Shown here: positions 34,233 through 44,844 of the stretch, piece by piece
Numbering within the stretch: the first letter of the stretch is position 1
Layout of the letters: every line of letters begins with the position of its first letter
Source: Shewanella sp. TC10
GTDB taxonomy: Bacteria; Pseudomonadota; Gammaproteobacteria; Enterobacterales; Shewanellaceae
NCBI RefSeq assembly: GCF_009663145.1
Contig: NZ_VKHR01000026.1
Location: forward strand, 64-63,404
DNA length: 63,341 nucleotides
Reading direction: 5' to 3'
The notes under the pieces: model-generated
What the model was told of the DNA's origin: nothing
Database searches by the model: none
The model's input: the letters and a program-made list of their open reading frames with translations, nothing else
Program-made: the position numbers and the translations under genes

Positions 34233-35558
34233 TTATAAATCTAACGCTAAAATTTTTGATTTACGCTGGAAGTTATATAACTGCTTTTTCACATTCGGCA
34301 AGGCATCAACTTCAACGATATTAAAGCCATGCTCCAAGAACCAATGAATACTACGCGTGGTTAATGCAAACAAACGTGAATAGCCGCGTACTCTGGCTTG
34401 ACCGATAATATTATTCAGTAACACACTGCCGCGATCTGCATCGCGATAATCAGGGTGCACCACCAAGCAGGCAAACTCACCGGCATTATCTTCTTCAAAT
34501 GGATACAAGGCCGCACAACCAATGACTAAACTGTCACGTTCAATCAGCATGAACTGCTCAATTTCCATTTCAAGTTGCTCACGGGAACGACGTACTAAAA
34601 TACCTTGTTCTTCTAATGGACGAATTAAATCCAGCACCCCACCGATATCGCCAATGTTAGCCCGTCTTAAACGTTCAGCACTTTCGGTAACAATTTGAGT
34701 ACCAATACCTTCACGGGAGAATAGCTCTTGCAGCAAAGTACCATCTTCAAGATAACTAACTAAGTGACAGCGAGGCACTCCATTTCGACATGCATCAATA
34801 CTGGCCTTTAAGAACGCCATTGTGCCCACACAAGCTTGTCCAGCTTGGTTCATTTCATCCCAAATGGTTTGCGCGCCATTTGGCATCAGCTCCGCAATCA
34901 CTTCACCTGTTTGATCTAAAATACCGTGGGTATTACTAAAACCGATAATCTTGTCTGCTTTTAATTTGATGGCAACTTGGGTCGCAACCTCTTCGGCAGT
35001 TAAGTTAAAGCTCTCACCAGTCACAGAGACCGCCATAGGGCCCATTAACACAATACAGTTGTTATTTAGCTGACGTTCAAGCCCTTGGGTATCAATACGG
35101 CGCACCTTACCCGTCAAACAAAAATCGACACCATCATCAATACCAAGAGGCTGAGCAATAACAAAATTACCGCTAACCAAGTTAATTTGTGCATTTTGCA
35201 TGGGCGTATTACCCAAGCTCATGGATAGCCTTGCGGTAATATCAAACTGCACCGCGCCTGCAACTTGCTTAATCACTTTTAACGAGTCTTCATCGGTGAT
35301 ACGGACGCCATTGTGATAAGAAGGCTCAATATCGGCATCATGAAGCGCCGCATCAATCTGCGGCCTTGCGCCATATACCAGTACCACTTTGATACCTAAA
35401 GAGTGCAACAAGGCGACATCATTTAAAATGCCGCGAAACTGATTATGTAATAACGCTTCGCCGCCCAACATGACCACAAAGGTTTTTCCTCTGTGAACAT
35501 TTACATATGGTGCAGAATGACGAAAACCATCAACAAGCTCTGTGGTTCTTGAAGGCAC
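34233..35558 (-). CDS. argA: Amino-acid N-acetyltransferase (N-acetylglutamate synthase)
   Basis: First enzyme of arginine synthesis: acetyl-CoA + glutamate. 441 residues from the chosen GTG at 35558 ([20 protein letters not shown]), which has AGGGG five bases upstream; a TTG at 35573 in the same frame would add five residues. Two domains: an amino-acid-kinase-like domain ([26 protein letters not shown]) that binds arginine for feedback, and a C-terminal GNAT domain ([20 protein letters not shown]). Single gene; ARG-box-like sites lie in its promoter region. Confidence 0.95.
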   Translation of the reverse strand: MPSRTTELVDGFRHSAPYVNVHRGKTFVVMLGGEALLHNQFRGILNDVALLHSLGIKVVLVYGARPQIDAALHDADIEPSYHNGVRITDEDSLKVIKQVAGAVQFDITARLSMSLGNTPMQNAQINLVSGNFVIAQPLGIDDGVDFCLTGKVRRIDTQGLERQLNNNCIVLMGPMAVSVTGESFNLTAEEVATQVAIKLKADKIIGFSNTHGILDQTGEVIAELMPNGAQTIWDEMNQAGQACVGTMAFLKASIDACRNGVPRCHLVSYLEDGTLLQELFSREGIGTQIVTESAERLRRANIGDIGGVLDLIRPLEEQGILVRRSREQLEMEIEQFMLIERDSLVIGCAALYPFEEDNAGEFACLVVHPDYRDADRGSVLLNNIIGQARVRGYSRLFALTTRSIHWFLEHGFNIVEVDALPNVKKQLYNFQRKSKILALDL

Positions 35559-35628
35559 ATTAACCCCTAACAAGTAATCGAATCGGTTTTATTAGCGAAC
35601 TCGCCAATAAATATAATTAATCAATATT

Positions 35629-35646
35629 ATTGCATTTAAATTCACT
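35629..35646. promoter_or_regulatory. Probable ArgR operator (ARG box) of argA
   Basis: TGCATTTAAATTCA (35631-35644) has one mismatch to TGAATWWWWATTCA. A weaker half-decayed box sits one 21-bp repeat away (35610-35623), the usual ARG box pair spacing, and another one-mismatch copy TGAATACTTATTGA is at 35695-35708. Inferred from consensus only. Confidence 0.5.
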
Positions 35647-35709
35647 TTAAAAGCTTTATATTCTATTGATAATGACTTTTTAATCTTTAAAGCATGAATA
35701 CTTATTGAA

Positions 35710-36090
35710 TCTGCCTAACTGTTAACCAGTTATATAAGCAAGTTGATTAATCCAATTTGCGTTAACAAGCTTAGTTGCTGAATCCATGACCTATTAATAA
35801 GGCGACACTTTTAGCCTATATGTGGGCACATAATTTTACACATAAACAGCAAAATAAAATATTAAGCCACTTACCTACTGTCTATAAACTCACAATGCGG
35901 CAGCCTAGAGACGCAAGATGACAAATTAAAGACCAGATCGGCTTTAACCCACAAACCCACTGTAAAGTTATCTTGCTAGTGTTAATTAGACGTTTCAGTG
36001 ATGGCGAGTAAAGTTCTGATAAGAAAGAAGAAGTATTAGGAGATTAACAATCGAAAAAGCAGAGTTTAGTAAGGATTGGATAAAAAAATG
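35710..36090. other. Intergenic stretch without a recognised gene
   Basis: About 380 bp between the argA operator and the rpmG terminator, AT-rich, no credible coding frame or known RNA visible to me. Confidence 0.45.
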
Positions 36091-36092
36091 CC

Positions 36093-36120
36093 AAAAAAAA
36101 GCCCCAATAAAGGGGCTTTT
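36093..36120 (-). terminator. Terminator of rpmB-rpmG
   Basis: On the minus strand AAAAGCCCC, loop TTTATT, GGGGC followed by eight T, 18 bp past the rpmG stop. Confidence 0.9.
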
Positions 36121-36137
36121 CAAAAGATGCTAATCAA

Positions 36138-36311
36138 TTACTTGATTTTAGCTTCTTTGTACATAACGTGCTGACGAATAACTGGATCAAATTTCTTGAT
36201 TTCCATTTTTTCAGGCATGTTACGCTTATTTTTTTCAGTAGTGTAGAAGTGACCAGTTTTAGCACTAGATACTAATTTGATCTTCTCACGATTACCTTTA
36301 GATTTAGCCAT
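36138..36311 (-). CDS. rpmG: 50S ribosomal protein L33
   Basis: Small ribosomal protein of 57 residues, ATG at 36311, TAA at 36138-36140. Sequence [17 protein letters not shown] followed by [24 protein letters not shown], the standard L33 form. It lacks the paired zinc cysteines, so it is the zinc-independent (C-minus) type. Follows rpmB by 6 bp. Confidence 0.97.
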
Positions 36312-36317
36312 TTTCTA

Positions 36318-36554
36318 TTATACCTTCTCGCCGCGGGCACGAAGTTCTTTAACTACAACTTCAATACCTTTTTTGTCGATGATACGGATACCTTTAGTAG
36401 ATACACGTAGTTGCACGAAGCGTTTTTCTTCTTCTAACCAAAAACGGTGGTTTTGTAGGTTAGGTAAAAAACGACGACGAGTCGAATTTTTAGCGTGCGA
36501 ACGGTTGTTACCAACCATAGGCTTCTTGCCAGTAACTTGGCATACTCTTGACAT
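36318..36554 (-). CDS. rpmB: 50S ribosomal protein L28
   Basis: 78 residues from ATG 36554 ([21 protein letters not shown]). The frame extends upstream to 36629 but the extra 25 residues are not L28. [17 protein letters not shown] and [18 protein letters not shown] are typical. Operon rpmB-rpmG, as in E. coli, downstream of radC which is read in the same direction. Confidence 0.97.
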   Translation of the reverse strand: MSRVCQVTGKKPMVGNNRSHAKNSTRRRFLPNLQNHRFWLEEEKRFVQLRVSTKGIRIIDKKGIEVVVKELRARGEKV

Positions 36555-36676
36555 GTCAATCTTCTCCAAAAACAATTTTAAAACGCTCGAGCATTTATGT
36601 GCCTCGTGTGGCCGTCGCCCGAGGCACAAAGAGGGCGCATTTTATACACGATAACAAAACTAAGATCAAGCATTGT

Positions 36677-37354
36677 TTATAATATCCATCCACGCTCAGC
36701 GAAGGAAACTATCTCTTGATCGCCTACAACCATATGATCTAATAGAGAAACATCGATAGTTGAGAGGGCTTTTTTTAATCTGTCAGTAATTTGCCGATCT
36801 GCCTGACTTGGCTCTGCAATGCCAGACGGGTGATTGTGACACACTATGACTGCCGCAGCCTTTTTCTCCAGCACTAGCGCTACCACTTCACGTGGATAAA
36901 CTGATGCCGAATTAATCGTTCCGCGGAATAATTCTACAAACTGAATCACTCTATGTTGGCTATCCAACAATAATAATGCGAACACTTCATAGGATCGGTC
37001 TGCTAATTGTCTCATTAAATAGTCCCGAGTTAAATCAGGATTTATTAAAATTTGTCCTCTATGCATATTTTCTTCGAAAATTCGCTTAGAAATCTCCGAT
37101 GCAGCCTGTAATTGAGCATATTTTACCGGCCCAATACCCGCCAACTGACACACTTGAGACTTAGGCGCAGCAAATAATGGCCTTAATCCACCAAATCGGC
37201 TGATCATCCCTCGCGCTAAATCGACCGCATTATGTCCTGCTAATCCGTTACGTAATAGTACCGCTAGAAGCTCAGCATCAGATAAATGCCCTGCACCATG
37301 TTTTAATAATTTATCTCTTGGGCCTTCTCCATCAGGCCAATCTTTAATTGCCAT
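36677..37354 (-). CDS. radC: RadC (YeeS-type) JAB-domain protein
   Basis: Putative metal-dependent JAMM/JAB1-fold protein, historically called a DNA repair protein but of unproven biochemical function. 225 residues from ATG 37354 (MAIKDWPDGEGPRDKLL), preferred over the GTG two codons earlier because AAGGGAG sits at the right distance. A helix-hairpin-helix-like N-terminal part (LAGIGPVKYAQLQAASEI) and the JAMM motif EVVALVLEKKAAAVIVCHNHPSGIAEPSQADRQIT, with intact His-x-His-Pro-x-x-x-x-x-x-x-Ser-x-x-Asp. Divergent from coaBC, as in E. coli. Confidence 0.95.
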   Translation of the reverse strand: MAIKDWPDGEGPRDKLLKHGAGHLSDAELLAVLLRNGLAGHNAVDLARGMISRFGGLRPLFAAPKSQVCQLAGIGPVKYAQLQAASEISKRIFEENMHRGQILINPDLTRDYLMRQLADRSYEVFALLLLDSQHRVIQFVELFRGTINSASVYPREVVALVLEKKAAAVIVCHNHPSGIAEPSQADRQITDRLKKALSTIDVSLLDHMVVGDQEIVSFAERGWIL

Positions 37355-37528
37355 AAACACTCCCTTGTTTATTGGGCTATATATTCATAATTAGTTTGCT
37401 GTTAACAAACTAAACTTAGCTCACTTGAGCAATGAGTATGGTCGAAAATTTTAATTTCGGATCATCCCCATTAAAGCCGTTTGTGATATCGTAGCGGCAA
37501 TAAAGCGAATAGCAGGATTGAGCACAAC

Positions 37529-38722
37529 ATGCTGACAAATAAAAAAGTCCTTTTAGGAATTGGTGGCGGTATTGCAGCGTATAAAAGCGCTGATTTAATT
37601 CGTCGTCTTAAAGAACGTGGCGCAGACGTCCGTGTAGTAATGAGCCAGAGTGCAATGGAGTTTATTACTCCCCTGACCATTCAAGCCTTGTCAGGCCATC
37701 CTGTTGCCTCAGATTTGCTTGACCCAGCTGCAGAAGCGGCAATGGGACACATTGAGTTAGCACGTTGGGCTGATGTGGTTATCGTAGCCCCAGCCACTGC
37801 TAATTTAATTGCCCGTATTAATGCAGGTATGGCAGATGAGCTATTAACCACCACCTGTTTAGCCACTGAAGCGCCTGTGATTATTTGTCCAGCAATGAAT
37901 CAGCAAATGTATCGTAATCAAGCGACCCAAGAAAACCTTGCTAATGTTGCTCGCAAAGGCATAACAGTGTGGGGCCCTGCCAGCGGTGACCAAGCCTGTG
38001 GCGAAGTTGGCCCTGGTCGTATGCAAGAGCCTCTAGCCATTGCCGAGCAGTTAGTGCAATTCTTTGGCCCTAAACCACTCACTGGTCATAAACTACTATT
38101 AACTGCAGGCCCAACACGCGAACCTATTGATCCAGTGCGATACATATCGAATCACAGCTCAGGCAAAATGGGCTTTGCCCTCGCCTCAGCGGCAACCCAA
38201 ATGGGCGCTGAAGTCACCTTAGTCACAGGGCCTGTTAACTTAGCAACACCACTTGGTGTAAAACGTGTTGATGTTGAATCAGCCCAAGATATGCTCAATG
38301 CCGTAATGGATAATGTTGATAACCAAGATATTTTTATCGGCTGCGCAGCAGTAGCGGATTATCGACTTGCTGAAGTTGCCGAATCAAAAATTAAAAAGTC
38401 GTCTGAAAATATGCAGCTTGCGCTTGTGCGTAACCCTGATATCTTAGCCAGCGTTTCAGCACTGACTAAACGACCTTTTACTGTAGGTTTTGCTGCAGAG
38501 ACCGATAACGTAGAAGAATATGCCCGTGGCAAGCTTGAACGTAAAAAGTTGGACTTAATTGCCGCTAACGACGTATCAGTAGCTGGCCTTGGTTTTAACG
38601 CTGATGCTAATGCGTTACATGTTTTTTGGAAAGATGGTAGTCAACAACTGCCTGCAACCGATAAACTGACGCTGGCAAAACAATTACTTACTCTGATAGC
38701 GACAAAAATTAAAACATCATGA
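37529..38722 (+). CDS. coaBC: Bifunctional phosphopantothenoylcysteine decarboxylase/phosphopantothenate--cysteine ligase
   Basis: Two consecutive steps of coenzyme A synthesis. 397 residues. N-terminal flavin-dependent decarboxylase ([20 protein letters not shown], the catalytic His in [11 protein letters not shown], substrate clamp [17 protein letters not shown]) and C-terminal ligase ([24 protein letters not shown]). Overlaps dut by 4 bp (ATGA). The coaBC-dut-slmA order is conserved in gammaproteobacteria. Confidence 0.98.
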   Translation: MLTNKKVLLGIGGGIAAYKSADLIRRLKERGADVRVVMSQSAMEFITPLTIQALSGHPVASDLLDPAAEAAMGHIELARWADVVIVAPATANLIARINAGMADELLTTTCLATEAPVIICPAMNQQMYRNQATQENLANVARKGITVWGPASGDQACGEVGPGRMQEPLAIAEQLVQFFGPKPLTGHKLLLTAGPTREPIDPVRYISNHSSGKMGFALASAATQMGAEVTLVTGPVNLATPLGVKRVDVESAQDMLNAVMDNVDNQDIFIGCAAVADYRLAEVAESKIKKSSENMQLALVRNPDILASVSALTKRPFTVGFAAETDNVEEYARGKLERKKLDLIAANDVSVAGLGFNADANALHVFWKDGSQQLPATDKLTLAKQLLTLIATKIKTS

Positions 38723-39177
38723 AAACACCTGTAGAACTTAAGTTACTCGACTCTCGCATTGGCGGTGAGTTTCCGTTGCCAAACTATGCCACTCCAGGCA
38801 GTGCAGGTATGGACTTACGTGCCATGATCGATACCACTATGGTTATCGAACCTGGTAAAACCGTCTTGATCCCTACAGGTATTGCCGTACACGTTGCCGA
38901 CCCAAGTCTTGCAGCGGTCATTTTGCCGCGCTCAGGTTTAGGCCATAAGCACGGTATTGTACTTGGTAACTTAGTGGGATTAATCGACTCTGATTATCAA
39001 GGTCCATTAATGGTGTCTTGTTGGAATCGCAGCGATAAGCCATTTACATTAGAAATCGGCGACAGATTAGCCCAACTGGTTTTTGTTCCTGTCGTACAAG
39101 CACAATTTACCTTAGTCGATGAGTTTGATACCTCAGATCGTGGTGAAGGTGGATTTGGTCACTCTGGTACCAAATAA
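38719..39177 (+). CDS. dut: dUTP diphosphatase
   Basis: Trimeric dUTPase that removes dUTP and supplies dUMP. 152 residues, as in E. coli. The five motifs are visible: [46 protein letters not shown] and [11 protein letters not shown]. Overlaps coaBC by 4 bp; 34 bp before slmA. Confidence 0.98.
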   Translation: MKTPVELKLLDSRIGGEFPLPNYATPGSAGMDLRAMIDTTMVIEPGKTVLIPTGIAVHVADPSLAAVILPRSGLGHKHGIVLGNLVGLIDSDYQGPLMVSCWNRSDKPFTLEIGDRLAQLVFVPVVQAQFTLVDEFDTSDRGEGGFGHSGTK

Positions 39178-39211
39178 CCTTTACAAGTAGTCACAAGCCT
39201 AGGAATAACAA

Positions 39212-39805
39212 ATGGCGGCTAGCCCAAAAATAAATCGTCGTGAGCACATTTTACAGTGTCTCGCGCACATGCTGGAAACCAGCCCTGGCCAACGTATCAC
39301 CACTGCTAAATTGGCAGCGGAAGTTGGTGTTTCTGAAGCGGCGCTTTATCGCCACTTCCCAAGTAAAGCAAGAATGTTTGAAGGCTTAATCGAGTTCATC
39401 GAAGATGCCATTTTATCTAGATTGAATATCATCATGGATGAAGAGAAAGACACCATGAAACGCTGTGAGCTAGTGCTACAGTTATTACTGGTCTTTTCAG
39501 AACGTAATCCTGGTATTTCGCGAGTGCTTAATGGTGATGCTTTATTAGGTGAAAATGAGCGTTTACGCAGCCGTATTAGCGGCTTATTCGCTAAAATCGA
39601 AACTCAAATAAAACAAATCCTGCGTGAAAAAACCTTACGTGAAGGCCATGGATTTAGCTTAGATGAAGCCATCCTAGCTAATCTATTACTCGCCATCGCA
39701 GAAGGAAGAATCGCCCAATTTGTTCGCAGTGAGTTTAAACAAAAGCCAACTGAACATTTCGATGAGCAATGGCAGTTTGTTCAGCAGCAATTGTTACGTA
39801 GCTAG
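39212..39805 (+). CDS. slmA: Nucleoid occlusion factor SlmA (TetR family)
   Basis: DNA-bound inhibitor of FtsZ assembly over the nucleoid. 197 residues. N-terminal helix-turn-helix ([38 protein letters not shown]) typical of SlmA/TetR; the remainder is helical with conserved [24 protein letters not shown]. Follows dut, its usual neighbour. Confidence 0.97.
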   Translation: MAASPKINRREHILQCLAHMLETSPGQRITTAKLAAEVGVSEAALYRHFPSKARMFEGLIEFIEDAILSRLNIIMDEEKDTMKRCELVLQLLLVFSERNPGISRVLNGDALLGENERLRSRISGLFAKIETQIKQILREKTLREGHGFSLDEAILANLLLAIAEGRIAQFVRSEFKQKPTEHFDEQWQFVQQQLLRS

Positions 39806-39846
39806 CACAATATACAAAACAAGCTATTATATAGTTAAAATCAATT

Positions 39847-39875
39847 AGCGTATCTTGAAGATGCGCTTTTTTTTT
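39847..39875 (+). terminator. Terminator after slmA
   Basis: AGCGTATCT (39847-39855) pairs with AGATGCGCT (39859-39867) with one mismatch, followed by nine T. Confidence 0.8.
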
Positions 39876-39899
39876 ATCTTAAATATTCAAAGGACTGAA

Positions 39900-40685
39900 A
39901 TGAAAAATTTAACGCTCGGTTTATTGCTACTAATGTTTTCAACATTTCCAGCGCAATCAATGATTCAGACGACCTCTAAAAGTTTGGTCAACACTTGCGA
40001 AACAAAAGAATGTCATAATTACTTTGTGAGATTCAAAAGCTTTTCTAAACAAGGGTATGTCGATGCGATGTATGTTCTAGGTGAATTTTATTATCAGGGA
40101 TATGGTACACAACAGAATACAGAAAAAGCACTAAAATGGTATAGAAAAGCAGCCAAATACAACTCTGGCCATGCACAATTTAAAGCTGGAGTTATCTACT
40201 TGAAAGAAGGTGAATTTCAAGATGCTGAACGTGGCGTAAAATACCTCGAAAAAGCCAGTAAAAATAATTTGAATGCTGCGACACACCTTCTTGGCTTGCT
40301 ATACCTTGAAGGTGAATTAGTCGATAAAGATATCGAAAAAGCAAACACTTACTTAACAAAAGCTTATGACAATAAATACCCTGACACAGTGAAGTTTATT
40401 GCTATAAATAAAGATAATGACAATTTCACTCCTATCTTTGAATCAGCCCCCCTGAATATCCAGTCGGTACTAACACCAACTGGTGAAATGGAGACAATAA
40501 ATGTAACTGCACCTACACTGAATGAGGTTTTTGACATACAAATATCATATTTTGAATCGACATTACCTAATGGTGCTAGAGCAACTGGCACTAATATTCC
40601 AGGCCGTTCATGTGCTGAAGTGATCTCATGCGGTGTAGAAGCCAATCGAGAAAGAATACGCGACTTCTTCTTAATGGGTTGGTAA
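39900..40685 (+). CDS. Secreted Sel1-repeat protein of unknown function
   Basis: 261 residues from ATG 39900, which has AAGGACTG upstream; an ATG at 39855 in the same frame lies inside the slmA terminator, so I reject it. A signal peptide (MKNLTLGLLLLMFSTFPAQS) is followed by three Sel1-type TPR-like repeats (GYVDAMYVLGEFYYQGYGTQQNTEKALKWYRKAA; GHAQFKAGVIYLKEGEFQD; NAATHLLGLLYLEGELVDK, about 55-165). The C-terminal 95 residues contain paired cysteines (RSCAEVISCG) and no family I know. Sel1 proteins act as periplasmic or envelope scaffolds; no partner is apparent. Confidence 0.75.
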   Translation: MKNLTLGLLLLMFSTFPAQSMIQTTSKSLVNTCETKECHNYFVRFKSFSKQGYVDAMYVLGEFYYQGYGTQQNTEKALKWYRKAAKYNSGHAQFKAGVIYLKEGEFQDAERGVKYLEKASKNNLNAATHLLGLLYLEGELVDKDIEKANTYLTKAYDNKYPDTVKFIAINKDNDNFTPIFESAPLNIQSVLTPTGEMETINVTAPTLNEVFDIQISYFESTLPNGARATGTNIPGRSCAEVISCGVEANRERIRDFFLMGW

Positions 40686-40784
40686 AACAGGAACATCTAT
40701 ATAAAACTTAAGTATTGCAAAATTCAATTATCAACTTAGAATGCGTTTTAACACATAACAAAAACGCAACATCAAGGAAGATTT

Positions 40785-42710
40785 ATGAGGTTTGCAATTC
40801 TAAGTTTTCTATTGATTTGTTTCTTACAAGTCAATAGCGCTACTGCCGCTCCAAAAAATACAATCAAAGAATTCAGTGCATCTGCTGAGTTCACCGAGAT
40901 CAAAATATCGCCGGAAGGCGATTACCTATCAGGTGTCGTTATCGATAAAGAAAGCGATAAACGCACACTCATCATTGTTGAACTAGAAACGCTCAAACCG
41001 ACTTACATTGTCAACTTCAAAGGCAAGGGAGAAGTCGGCAACTACCACTGGGTTAATGCTGATCGTATTGTGGTTCAAAAAACATATAAACGAGTTCGCT
41101 TTGAAACCTCTTCTTACCGCGGCGAAATGCTTGCAGTAAATGCCGATGGTAGCCGCTCGGAATATATTTTTGGGTATAAAGAAGGCTTAAGAGCATCGGG
41201 TTACGTACTCGATACATTACCTGAAGATAAAAAGAAAATTTTAGTCATGGTATATCCATGGACTGGCACTAATAGTGCTGCAACATCAGTTTATGAAGTC
41301 AATGTCTATAACGGCAAACGCAAAAAGTTGACGGTTTCTCCTATCAGCAATGCAAACTTTCTTGCCGATCATGATAAAAATATTCGATTTAGCTTTGCGA
41401 GCGATCGTAAAAATAATCATCTAGTTTACTATTTCGATGAAAAATTAGATAAATGGGTTTCTGCAGAAAGTTTCATTGAAGGCCTAGAAGAGTTTTACCC
41501 ACTTGCATTTTCTGAAGACGGAAATTCTATTTATGCTTCTGCGATTGAAAATAAGCAAACAAGAGCGATTTATCAAATCAAGTTGCCTTCTGGCGAGCGT
41601 GAAAAGATAATTCAACACCCCGTGGTAGATCCATCCGAAATCTATATCGATGATCAAACAAAACTGCTTTACGCGGTTGAGTTTGAAAATGGTTACCCAG
41701 AATATGAGTTTTTGGATAAAGATAGCTCAAAGGCTAAACAGTTAAATCAATTAATGATGGCCATACCTGATCATCGTGTTCGTATTGTAAGTGAAACACT
41801 TGATGGCGAAAAAATGGTTGTTATCGCCATGAATGATAAAAACCCAGGTGACTATTACCTTTTTGATACTAAAAATAAAAAAATAAAATATCTATTTTCT
41901 GAAAAAAGTTGGTTAGACCCAAACCATATGTCTGAGGTAAAACCTATTGAATTTACTAATCGCTATGGCGCTAAAATTCACGGTTACTTAACTCTCCCTA
42001 AAGGTATTGAACACAAGAACATGCCATTTGTAGTTAACCCTCATGGCGGACCTCACGGACCTAGAGATTACTGGGCGTTCAACTCAGAGAATCAATTGCT
42101 AGCACAAAATGGAATCGCTGTTTTACAAGTTAACTTTACTGGCTCTGGTGGCTACGGAAAGCAATTTGAAGAAAATGGATACCGAGCATGGGGAACAAAA
42201 ATTCAATACGACATCATTGACGGAACCAAGTTCATCATTGAGCAAGGCATAGCAGACAAAGAAAGAATATGTATTTCGGGTGGTAGCTTTGGCGGGTACT
42301 CATCACTTATGGCACCAACAATCGAACCTGATATGTATAAGTGTGCGATCGGTACAGCTGGTGTATACGATTTAGAAGAACTGTTTGATAGTGGTGATAT
42401 TCCGGAATCTTATTCAGGCGGAGCTTTTTTAGATACAGTCTTAGGCGATGATAAAGCAAAGCTTAAAGCAATGTCACCAAGCCATAACGTTGATAAATTG
42501 AAAGCCAATATTTTATTACTACATGGCGAAGAAGACGTTCGTGCGTCAATGGAACAATTTGAAGCGATGACTGATGCTTTAGATAGAGCTAACTATCCAT
42601 ACCAGCAGCATGTGTGGGATAAAGCTGGTCATGGATTTTATGTCCCAGAAAGCCGAGAAAAATACTTTCAATTATCACTTAAGTTTTTAAAAGATAATTT
42701 AAAATTATAA
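40785..42710 (+). CDS. Secreted S9-family (prolyl oligopeptidase-like) peptidase
   Basis: 641 residues with a signal peptide (MRFAILSFLLICFLQVNSATA). An N-terminal beta-propeller-like region (about 30-380) precedes an alpha/beta hydrolase domain (about 385-641). The catalytic serine is in GGSFGGYSS, the Asp in HGEEDVRASM and the His in AGHGFYVPE, so the Ser-Asp-His triad is intact. Likely an acylaminoacyl- or dipeptidyl-peptidase of the periplasm. It has a Shine-Dalgarno AAGGAAG and follows the Sel1 gene by 100 bp; a terminator follows. Confidence 0.9.
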   Translation: MRFAILSFLLICFLQVNSATAAPKNTIKEFSASAEFTEIKISPEGDYLSGVVIDKESDKRTLIIVELETLKPTYIVNFKGKGEVGNYHWVNADRIVVQKTYKRVRFETSSYRGEMLAVNADGSRSEYIFGYKEGLRASGYVLDTLPEDKKKILVMVYPWTGTNSAATSVYEVNVYNGKRKKLTVSPISNANFLADHDKNIRFSFASDRKNNHLVYYFDEKLDKWVSAESFIEGLEEFYPLAFSEDGNSIYASAIENKQTRAIYQIKLPSGEREKIIQHPVVDPSEIYIDDQTKLLYAVEFENGYPEYEFLDKDSSKAKQLNQLMMAIPDHRVRIVSETLDGEKMVVIAMNDKNPGDYYLFDTKNKKIKYLFSEKSWLDPNHMSEVKPIEFTNRYGAKIHGYLTLPKGIEHKNMPFVVNPHGGPHGPRDYWAFNSENQLLAQNGIAVLQVNFTGSGGYGKQFEENGYRAWGTKIQYDIIDGTKFIIEQGIADKERICISGGSFGGYSSLMAPTIEPDMYKCAIGTAGVYDLEELFDSGDIPESYSGGAFLDTVLGDDKAKLKAMSPSHNVDKLKANILLLHGEEDVRASMEQFEAMTDALDRANYPYQQHVWDKAGHGFYVPESREKYFQLSLKFLKDNLKL

Positions 42711-42725
42711 TCATCCTCTAACACC

Positions 42726-42760
42726 AAAGCCGATACTTGACTAAAAAGGTCGGCTTTTTT
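42726..42760 (+). terminator. Terminator after the S9 peptidase gene
   Basis: AAAGCCGA, a 15-base loop, TCGGCTTT and then a T-run. Confidence 0.8.
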
Positions 42761-42916
42761 TATTTCAATAATATTAATTTGACTCAAATCACGCTATTAT
42801 CCCCGTCCCTTGAGATTGCTGCGGTTAACGCATTCACGCGAAATACCACGACAGCAACAAGGCGATTTATAACATACACTCAGTAATACGTATTACCCCT
42901 GTGGTTGGAGGATAAG

Positions 42917-43561
42917 ATGGCATTAAGTGAAGCCGCGTTAAAAGTTAAAGCAGCACTGACTGAACAAGGGCTTGAAACCCCAATGTTGCCGCAAACTCGA
43001 ACTGCAGAAGAGCGTAAAGATAAAATTGAGCATCACATGAAAGAAGTGCTGACGTTAATGGCGTTAGACTTATCAGACGATAGCTTAATGGATACACCGC
43101 GCCGTATTGCCAAAATGTATGTCGATGAAATCTTCTCTGGCCTTGATTACCAAAACTTCCCTAAAATCACTGTCATCGATAATAAGATGGGCGTTGATGA
43201 AATGGTACGAGTTCAAAATATCAGTTTAACCAGCACCTGCGAACACCATTTAGTGACCATTGATGGCTTTGCTACGGTGGCTTACTTGCCGCGCACTAAG
43301 ATTATTGGCCTATCGAAGATTAATCGCATTGTGCGCTTCTTTGCCCAGCGACCACAAGTACAAGAAAGACTGACTCAGCAAGTGCTGGTTGCCCTGCAAA
43401 CCTTACTTGAAACCAAAGATGTTGCGGTAAAAATGGACGCTGTGCATTACTGCGTTAAATCTCGCGGTGTGATGGACTCAACCAGCTCAACCACCACCAC
43501 TGCATTAGGCGGGATTTTTAAATCTAACCCAGCAACAAGAGCAGAATTTCTGGTTAACTAA
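42917..43561 (+). CDS. folE: GTP cyclohydrolase I
   Basis: First enzyme of tetrahydrofolate/pterin synthesis, GTP to 7,8-dihydroneopterin triphosphate. 214 residues from ATG 42917, with GGAGG six bases before; a TTG at 42905 is in frame but lacks a Shine-Dalgarno. Zinc and catalytic region [20 protein letters not shown] and [28 protein letters not shown], and the third zinc ligand in HYCVKSRGV are present. Single gene. Confidence 0.97.
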   Translation: MALSEAALKVKAALTEQGLETPMLPQTRTAEERKDKIEHHMKEVLTLMALDLSDDSLMDTPRRIAKMYVDEIFSGLDYQNFPKITVIDNKMGVDEMVRVQNISLTSTCEHHLVTIDGFATVAYLPRTKIIGLSKINRIVRFFAQRPQVQERLTQQVLVALQTLLETKDVAVKMDAVHYCVKSRGVMDSTSSTTTTALGGIFKSNPATRAEFLVN

Positions 43562-43613
43562 TCATTGAGATCACTAGAGGTTTCAATCTTCTTTAATATT
43601 ACAAGGATGTTTT

Positions 43614-44012
43614 ATGAAATATGTTTTTCTATTTTTAGTATGCTTCTCTGGTTGCGTGATTGCAGAAACTGAAATACTCACCGTAGACAGGTCTGTATCT
43701 GGTAGTTTTCAATCCTCCTTTGATAATCCTCAAAAAGTATTTGCAGATATTAGTGATTTTCAGGTTATCAATTGTGTACTTATGAGTAATGACAAAGGGG
43801 AGAGGTGGGCTGTCATCACTGTGAATAATACAGCTAATGGACAACGAACGTTAAACCAAAAACATCTACTTGCTTTATTTGCTAACGGTGACCGAATAAT
43901 GCCTGCTGCTTTCACTACTAGATTTGAACGTAATGAGAGCTTATCTATTACGATCAATTTCGGTGAAAATAAATTCCCTATTCTTGAAGTTTATTCAAGG
44001 TTGGAAGTTTAA
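43614..44012 (+). CDS. Small secreted protein of unknown function
   Basis: 132 residues, not recognised. A signal peptide (MKYVFLFLVCFSGCVIA) is followed by a beta-rich-looking sequence (WAVITVNNTANGQ, HLLALFANGDRIMPAAF) with no cysteine pair beyond one residue in INCVL. AAGGATG precedes the ATG. FSGCVIA could alternatively be a weak lipobox, though the Cys is within the signal. It lies between folE and pyrE (convergent) with a shared terminator. Confidence 0.65.
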   Translation: MKYVFLFLVCFSGCVIAETEILTVDRSVSGSFQSSFDNPQKVFADISDFQVINCVLMSNDKGERWAVITVNNTANGQRTLNQKHLLALFANGDRIMPAAFTTRFERNESLSITINFGENKFPILEVYSRLEV

Positions 44013-44017
44013 TAAAT

Positions 44018-44050
44018 AAAAAACACTGCAATAAAATCCCAGTGTTTTTT
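44018..44050. terminator. Bidirectional terminator between the secreted-protein gene and pyrE
   Basis: AAAAAACACTG (44018-44028) pairs perfectly with CAGTGTTTTTT (44040-44050), loop of 11, with a T-run in each direction. Confidence 0.85.
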
Positions 44051-44099
44051 ATCTTAGTACTAAACAACCTGATGTTATTTAATAAGTAGAAGTATCGGA

Positions 44100-44741
44100 T
44101 TAAATACCGTATTGCTCGCGGTAAGCACTCACTGACGCTAGCTCTTTTTCCATACCTGGTTTTTCAGATAAGTAGCTAATCAGGTCAGATAGCTTAACGA
44201 TAGACACGATGTCACAGCCAAAGTCGCGCTCAACTTCTTGAATCGCTGACAACTCGCCTTTACCTTTTTCTTGTCTATCAAGTGCAATTAACACACCTGC
44301 TAAGCTTGCATCGTGTGCAGCAATGATTTCCATTGACTCACGAATAGCAGTACCCGCGGTGATCACATCATCCACTAGCATCACTTTACCCGCAAGCTCG
44401 CTACCCACTAATGAGCCGCCTTCGCCATGGGTTTTCGCTTCTTTACGGTTAAAGCAGTAAGGCACATCTTTATCGTGATGATCACATAAAGCCACAACGG
44501 TAGTTGTCGCAATCGGGATACCTTTATAAGCAGGACCAAACACTAAATCGTAATCGATACCAGAATCAACCAATGCAGCAGCATAAAAACGACCTAAACG
44601 CGCTAAATCACGACCCGTGTTAAATAAACCCGCATTGAAAAAGTAAGGGCTAGTACGGCCTGATTTTAAGGTGAACTCACCAAAGCGTAATACCTGACGC
44701 TCAAGAGCAAATTCAATAAACTCACGTTGATATGCTTTCAC
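44100..44741 (-). CDS. pyrE: Orotate phosphoribosyltransferase
   Basis: De novo pyrimidine synthesis, orotate + PRPP to OMP. 213 residues, as in E. coli. [28 protein letters not shown] at the N-terminus, [14 protein letters not shown], and the PRPP-binding motif [15 protein letters not shown]. Lies 103 bp after rph with an attenuator-like hairpin between. Confidence 0.98.
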   Translation of the reverse strand: MKAYQREFIEFALERQVLRFGEFTLKSGRTSPYFFNAGLFNTGRDLARLGRFYAAALVDSGIDYDLVFGPAYKGIPIATTTVVALCDHHDKDVPYCFNRKEAKTHGEGGSLVGSELAGKVMLVDDVITAGTAIRESMEIIAAHDASLAGVLIALDRQEKGKGELSAIQEVERDFGCDIVSIVKLSDLISYLSEKPGMEKELASVSAYREQYGI

Positions 44742-44797
44742 ATTATCTCCTTAACACTGTTATCTGTTGGGTAATCTTTTTTGTATTAAATGCAGCT

Positions 44798-44830
44798 TAA
44801 AAAAAGGGCCACCTTATTCAAGTAGCCCCT
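44798..44830 (-). terminator. Attenuator-like terminator between rph and pyrE
   Basis: On the minus strand GGGCTACTT, loop GAAT, AAGGTGGCCC (one bulge), followed by seven T. It starts about 15 bp after the rph stop. In E. coli the same position holds the UTP-sensitive pyrE attenuator controlled by coupled translation of rph, so I infer the same role. Confidence 0.75.
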
Positions 44831-44844
44831 TAATCAAATACGCT

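Noticed and set aside
36277..36654. Plus-strand open frame of 125 codons opposite rpmB and rpmG
   Set aside because: Antisense shadow of two essential ribosomal protein genes, with no ribosome-binding site of its own.
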